The translations under genes were made by a program, and so were the position numbers. The notes below the pieces were generated by a model that ran no database searches, was not told where the DNA came from, and saw only the letters and a list, made by a program, of their open reading frames with translations. From contig JBBHKE010002693.1 in assembly GCA_037447655.1 (NCBI GenBank), positions 172,596 to 236,595 of the forward strand: a stretch of 64,000 nt of DNA, given 5' to 3'. The DNA comes from Zygnema cylindricum. Taxonomy: Eukaryota > Streptophyta > Zygnematophyceae > Zygnematales > Zygnemataceae. Shown here one piece after another: positions 59,501 through 64,000 of the stretch; within the stretch, counting starts at the first letter, position 1, and every line of letters begins with the position of its first letter.

Positions 59501-62500
59501 GTTACTAAGTGAAGAGCTTGACACTACAGATATCCGAAGTATTGCACAGAGTCTGGAGGGAATTTAAGCCTTTTTCAAACAATTGTTTCTCGAATGGATC
59601 TTTGTCCAATTTCCAAGCTCAAATTTACAGTTTATAGATATGTGTACCTTATTGAAAATCATGCTCTTTTTCCTCAAAAAGCTCATCATCATAAAGTTAT
59701 ACACTGAATTTTGACAAAAACAGACAAATTTGTTGGTTTTCAACATTTTGTAAAGAGGACCTATGACAACTTTCGGATTGGATTCCTTTCTAAGCATATT
59801 AAGATAATTTAAAACAATAGATAAAAAATTAATCGATTTGGACATGTATTCATCAATTAACTGTCAATTGCAAACACAAAATTGATTTTAGTCGGTAACT
59901 TTTAGTTGTACTCATAAACTGTGCATCTTAAGAGGTTCCCACAAAAATATAAAAGTTAGAAGAAATAAAACCATGTCAATAGAAAAAGGCCAACTGGGAA
60001 AGATTTTTGCCATTTTTTTTTTTTTTTTTTTTTTGCTTTTGGAATTTTTTTCTTATTTGATTTGGGTGTAGTTTCCCATATAAAGAATTTCAGGTGTTAA
60101 TAACAAGTTTCTATTTGGCTATAAATCGTTTAGTGAATATTTGCAATTTAATAATTTTTGCATGTTTTTTCTTCTCAATTGCGTTTTCCAAACTTGTTTT
60201 CTTCATTCCATCAAGTTATCATGGAAAGAAGACACCAAGAGCTTTCAAAAGACTACACTGCCCATCGCTTTTAGAGTTAGTGAATTATTAATGTTAACTC
60301 TTTGGTAGAATTAACTACACTAAATTATGTTTTATCACGTGGCTCATTATGGGCCCACTCAACTAAAGTGTTACTAACACTAATTTATGATTTAGAATCA
60401 AAAACAAAAAAAACTCACTCAAATTAGAGTGATTTATTCTAATATCGATGAAAAGTGTACTATATGCATTGTTTGCAAAGAAGATATTGATGTCTAGGTA
60501 AGGCGGATAAAAAGGACTACATATGCTCCCATACTGTACTAGATCCTCCAGGGTCCCACGAGCTATCTACACTATAAATCTCTATTAACGATAAGAAATA
60601 ATTAGTGTGACGACTGATGACGTGGACGATTGTGAACTAAGAAAAGAATTAACGCTAAAAAAAACAATTAGCACTAATAACACTATTACGTGTTTCAAAG
60701 GGAAAAAAAAAAAAACCGGGACGGAATTGGTGTCATGAACTCGAATAGGCATTCACAACGTACATCCGTTGTTTGTTTGGAAAAAGATATTGGCCTCTAG
60801 GTCGGGCGAGATACCCAGGGCTATTTAAGCTCCAAAACTGGCACTAGATCTCCCAGAGTCCCGCAAGTTGACGTACGGAAAATGTACCGATCGATACCCG
60901 GATCCACAGCCACGATATCCGGGCTGGTGGCGCAGTAGTTAGGGCATTCACAGCTACAGTGAAAGGTCCCAGGTTCAAATCCTGACCGGCTCATGAGTCC
61001 CTTTAACAGGATCGCCCATTCTATCCCTCGATTCTACGAATCTTAACACTACCGTGTTCAGGTCCTCAGAGACATACCTGACTTGGAGGCAACTTAAGCT
61101 CGCGGGACATGTCTGCGAGAAACTCCTCCATGACTTCTGGAAAGGAGGTGTAGTCGATCCCGAGCGTCATGCTGACCACAATGTTGGAGGCACAGCCCGG
61201 GCACTCTGCAGCCCTGCCAGTGCCAGCTCAGCATTGCTCAAAAAACCCTAAAAATCAAAAGTACCTTAGAACGCTTTAAGAAACCTGAAAAAGCTCAAAA
61301 AACCTAAGAAGTTCAAAAAACCCTAAAAGCTCAAAAAATCTGAAAACGCACAAAAAAACTTCACTTGCGGAGCATTTCCCCAGAAATCCTTTCTTTCCTT
61401 CACTCCCTCACTTCCCTTGCTCTCCCTCCCTTTCCTTTTATTCCAAGAATCGAAGACATGTTTCCTCATGATTCTGCCTGATTGCACGTCCAGCATTAAA
61501 AGGAAAGAAACCAACGGCCATTGTTTTCAAATATACGGCAAACTGACTGCCGGAAGTAAACTCAAAACTGAAACCTCAAAAGAAAGGATTGAAGTCGAAA
61601 ACATACAAAACACTAAGCAGAAAAGACTACACAACAACCATACAAAGCCTGTGAATTGGTCGAGCTTGTAAACTTGTTATTTACTGGCACATTAAAAAGC
61701 TAAAACCGAAGCTTCCATCAGTCTGGAAAACTAACTACAGTAAACTGTGTAATGTAGACCAGTCGAGAACAAGTCTTTAATATTCTTTATACCTTTATTC
61801 TCAGCAACAATGTCCTCCTGTTCCGGTTCCGGTTCGGATTCCGGCTCTTTATTAGCGTCTGTGGAAGGTTCCGGGTCAGAAGAAGAATGACTATTTTTCG
61901 TAGAAGACTGGCCGGGAGGAGGTCCCTTAGTCTTGTTTGGACCGACTCCACCGTTTCCGGACAATTCTGGGAGAGTCTCAAAAAGGTTCTCGCAATTTGT
62001 TTTCAAAAATCCCACCTGTCCATTGGCGCGATCGTATGTCACCAAAGTATTCCGTACAAGGATGCCTGCAAAATCAGAATCCCCACCCTCCCTCTCCCTC
62101 TCGCTAAAGTAATGCGACCAACCCTCCATCTCGCGCTCGCTAAGTAGTGCTCACCTTGATCTACCTCACTCTGCATGTCTATACGACTCTTATTTAATGG
62201 AGGGCCATAAAGAACCTTACCTCCCAAAAGAGTTCCCGCATCCCGGTTTTCAAAGAACCCGAGACAATACGCTCCATCGGTTTTCCGGTGCTGCAACATA
62301 TAACCAAGAAGAGGAAGAAAGTAACCAAAAAGTCAAACAAAAAACACAAGGTTTTACTTAGGAACAACGTAAGCGTCGCAAACTTGTTTTTAAGAAGCAA
62401 TAATTTTCATAACCTCGCTTGTCTATGGACAAAAAAATTGTCATTACATGGTGAGTCTTGACATAAACGGACAAAAAACTTGATCAACAATATAACTTGT

Positions 62501-63535
62501 TTCCTGATTCTTTCAAAGACGATTAAGAAAACAAAAAAAGGTACACCACGAATTCACTTAAAACAAAACATTGCCGCCTAAGTTTTAGTTTAAAAACAAT
62601 AGTTGACTGCTTACTCGAAAAAGATAGTTCTCGGGATCTAATCGATACACCATCCCTCCTCCAAAAACAAACTCAACTGTTGGGAAAAAATTTCCGAGCT
62701 CCCCCTCATTCCTGCATTCAAAAACATTCACCGCGGAGACGTTACCTTTCTCACTCGTCATTTTATCCACCTTACACCTTCAACAGTCAAGGGAGGGAGG
62801 GAGGGAGGGAGAGGGAGGGAGGGAGAGAAACCCAGACTGCAAAAGAATTCAGCTTACTTTGATGCTCCTGAAAAACAGACATCAGTGTATTTTGGATCGG
62901 GGCCGTCGATCTGCTCCAGGCCCTTCAGTCCTGCAATCACCTGCATGCAAAAAAATAATAGAAGGAAAAGGAAAAAAAAAACAAGAAAAAGTCCTGTAAA
63001 ACTTTTGTATTATAACAACAAACCCAGGAGGCCAGTTTGATTCCTGCTAAAACTTCCAAGCTACATTCTATATCACATACAACATTCTATCTCACATAAG
63101 CGAATCATAACAGTCTAATAGTAAGTCCATCTCACAATCAACTTAAAAAAAAAAAAAGGAACCGTCCGCGCTATTGTTTTCCTTACAACTCTTAACTACC
63201 AACATCAGAGCCAATTCTTTCAACACAAAGACATCCTTTTCCATTTTGGAACATCCTTTTAGACACACATCCTCTTTACACATGTCCTTTCTAGACCTTC
63301 CAAACCTCTTAGAAAAACCTAAATAAAAAACCTTTTGTATGAAAACCTAAAACCCAGGAATCAACTTACGGCCGATTTGAAGGCGGCAAAAGCTGCCTTG
63401 GGCAAGTAGGTGAACGTGGTCCCACTGTCAAGAACTGCCCCATATCCTTGATCAAAAGTGTATTCGGGCAAGTCCAGGGCACTCCCGGCCACTCGGAGCT
63501 CTTCCACTAACAAGTTGTAGTAGGCGCTGTTCCCA
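56556..63535 (-). CDS. Membrane-anchored plant aspartic protease, 5' end outside window
   Basis: A1-family aspartyl protease of the plant type with a C-terminal extension. Nine exons read in phase: 63370-63535, 62858-62940, 62615-62711, 62221-62290, 61793-62065, 61078-61205, 59165-59275, 58833-59020, 56556-60 to 56760. The second catalytic site is VLDSGTTFTYLP in the first visible exon; the first DTG site lies right of the window. Further family marks: GPDPKYTDVCFSGA, VYRLDPENYLFR, AYCLGFFENRDAGTLLGG, ILVRNTLVTYDRANGQVGF. Then an acidic Pro/Glu linker (EPESEPEPEQED), an extension domain (MEEFLADMSRELKLPPSQVE, FGAYNVTSVEIVPLG), and one membrane segment (WVWALVGVVGALVVISVIAG) with an acidic cytosolic tail (FDDLDDDGDEETPALE). 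Topology and architecture match Arabidopsis members such as At3g50050/At5g43100. 439 residues are visible. Confidence 0.92.
57095..57400 (+). repeat. CT-rich low-complexity tract in the last intron
   Basis: CCTCTCTCTCTC-type sequence; two shadow frames only. Confidence 0.8.
57456..57590 (+). repeat. 12-bp minisatellite GGTTTCAATACG
   Basis: Eleven imperfect units (TTTCAATACGGT, TTTCAATATGGT and variants) in the last intron of the protease gene. Confidence 0.92.
60254..60459. mobile_element. MITE in a protease intron
   Basis: 206 bp, ends TACACTGCCCATCGCTTTTAG and TTCTAATATCGATGAAAAGTGTA. Internal CACGTGGCTCATTATGGGCC. Confidence 0.72.
60568..60763. mobile_element. Decayed MITE in a protease intron
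   Basis: Left end TACACTATAAATCTCTATTAAC, right end about CGAATAGGCATTCACAACGTA. Internal GATGACGTGGACGATTGTGA parallels the copy at 29806. The right end is uncertain. Confidence 0.5.
60921..60993 (+). pseudogene. tRNA-like sequence (tRNA pseudogene or SINE head)
   Basis: Folds as a tRNA: acceptor GGGCTGG/CCGGCTC (7 pairs, two wobble), D-arm GCGC/GGGC with one mismatch, anticodon stem TTCAC/GTGAA, T-arm around GGTTCAAATCC. It has perfect A box (TGGCGCAGTAG) and B box (GGTTCAAATCC). The anticodon position reads CTA (an amber-reading anticodon) and base 33 is G, not T, so it should not be a working tRNA. It lies antisense in a protease intron, 85 bp from an exon. Confidence 0.65.
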
Positions 63536-64000
63536 CTGCCATACCACAACACCGAAAAAGTCATCAAAAACCATGTTTAAACTCTCAACAACACCGAAAA
63601 AGTCATCAGAAACCATCTTTAATCACTCCACGACACCAAAAAATCATAAAAAAACATCGTCTTTCAATCCAACAATCTCCACAAAAGGTCATCAAATCCA
63701 TCGTCTTTCGATCGAACAATCTCTCCACACTACTGAAACGTCAACAAAAATCATCTTCATTACAATCAGCAGATCTCTCCACCACTGAAACATCTTTCAT
63801 AAACCATCTTCTTTCTATCGACAGATCTCTCCACAACACCATATCATCATCAAAAACCAACCGAACAATTTCGCGCATCAACTGTCACAAAATCTCTCAA
63901 CGAGTTTGTCCTGGTCTTGAAGAAACAACCGTCAGTCGGCACATATTGCTTCAAAAAGGGCAAAACAGAGACACCGAGGGAAATGAGAGAGAGAGAGAGA
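63536..64000. other. Intron of the protease gene, no exon recognised
   Basis: A loose repeat of CAAAAACCATCTTTAAT and AATCTCTCCACAACACC fills about 63545-63860. No aspartic protease exon is seen. A GA repeat begins at 63985. Confidence 0.5.

Noticed and set aside
61000-61250. Body of a SINE downstream of the tRNA-like head
   Set aside because: On the minus strand 61078-61205 is a clean, phase-consistent exon of the aspartic protease, so the tRNA-like part has at most a short body.

Overview
The window is nuclear DNA of a green plant of the streptophyte line, meaning a charophyte alga or an early land plant. The evidence is a two-domain (group I) WRKY factor with the conserved intron in its C-terminal domain, a plastid DUF760 protein, a plant-type membrane aspartic protease, a YAK1/DYRK kinase and the start of a plant-type cyclin C. 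All are split by GT-AG introns. The species cannot be named from sequence alone. There is one 10-N assembly gap (25256-25265) inside a GA microsatellite.

Host genes, left to right: YAK1 kinase (minus, 425-3472, C-terminal half lies left of the window); WRKY (minus, 19890-23901, complete, 607 aa); cyclin C (minus, 25414-26218, only the first two exons); DUF760 plastid protein (plus, 28191-32390, 340 aa, seven exons); an unrecognised Ser-rich, probably plastid, one-pass membrane protein (plus, 38891-43570, 521 aa, four exons); aspartic protease with C-terminal membrane anchor (minus, 56556-63535, nine exons seen, N-terminal half right of the window). I placed exon boundaries by hand, checking that reading phase is kept across the junctions; the one unresolved junction is at the N terminus of YAK1.

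Between and inside these genes lie many mobile elements. 4.3-8.1 kb and 34.3-37.5 kb are nested MITEs of at least three kinds: elements flanked by TA with CACCGCGAATCG ends (Tc1/mariner-like), elements flanked by TTA/TAA with GGGTACGTCCCC ends (PIF/Harbinger-like), and a roughly 200-bp hairpin family present in six places. About 10.2-17.0 kb is a larger DNA transposon: a broken CENP-B/pogo-type DDE transposase, at least one undescribed accessory ORF (acidic N terminus, coiled-coil C terminus), a 39-bp minisatellite, and many GCGACGA...TCGTCGC palindromes. 44.8-55.3 kb is a cluster of three direct copies of one LINE (zinc finger, RT, restriction-like endonuclease); the third is flanked by a 51-bp direct repeat that looks like a target-site duplication. 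Short 3' tails of the same LINE sit elsewhere.

Regulatory signals: a cluster of six WRKY-binding W-boxes lies between cyclin C and DUF760, and a W-box pair lies about 280 bp upstream of the WRKY gene itself. Telo-box motifs occur in the leaders of cyclin C and DUF760. I found no clear wholly new multi-gene system; the strongest candidates for novelty are the transposon accessory ORF, the 521-aa membrane protein, and the nested MITE architecture.
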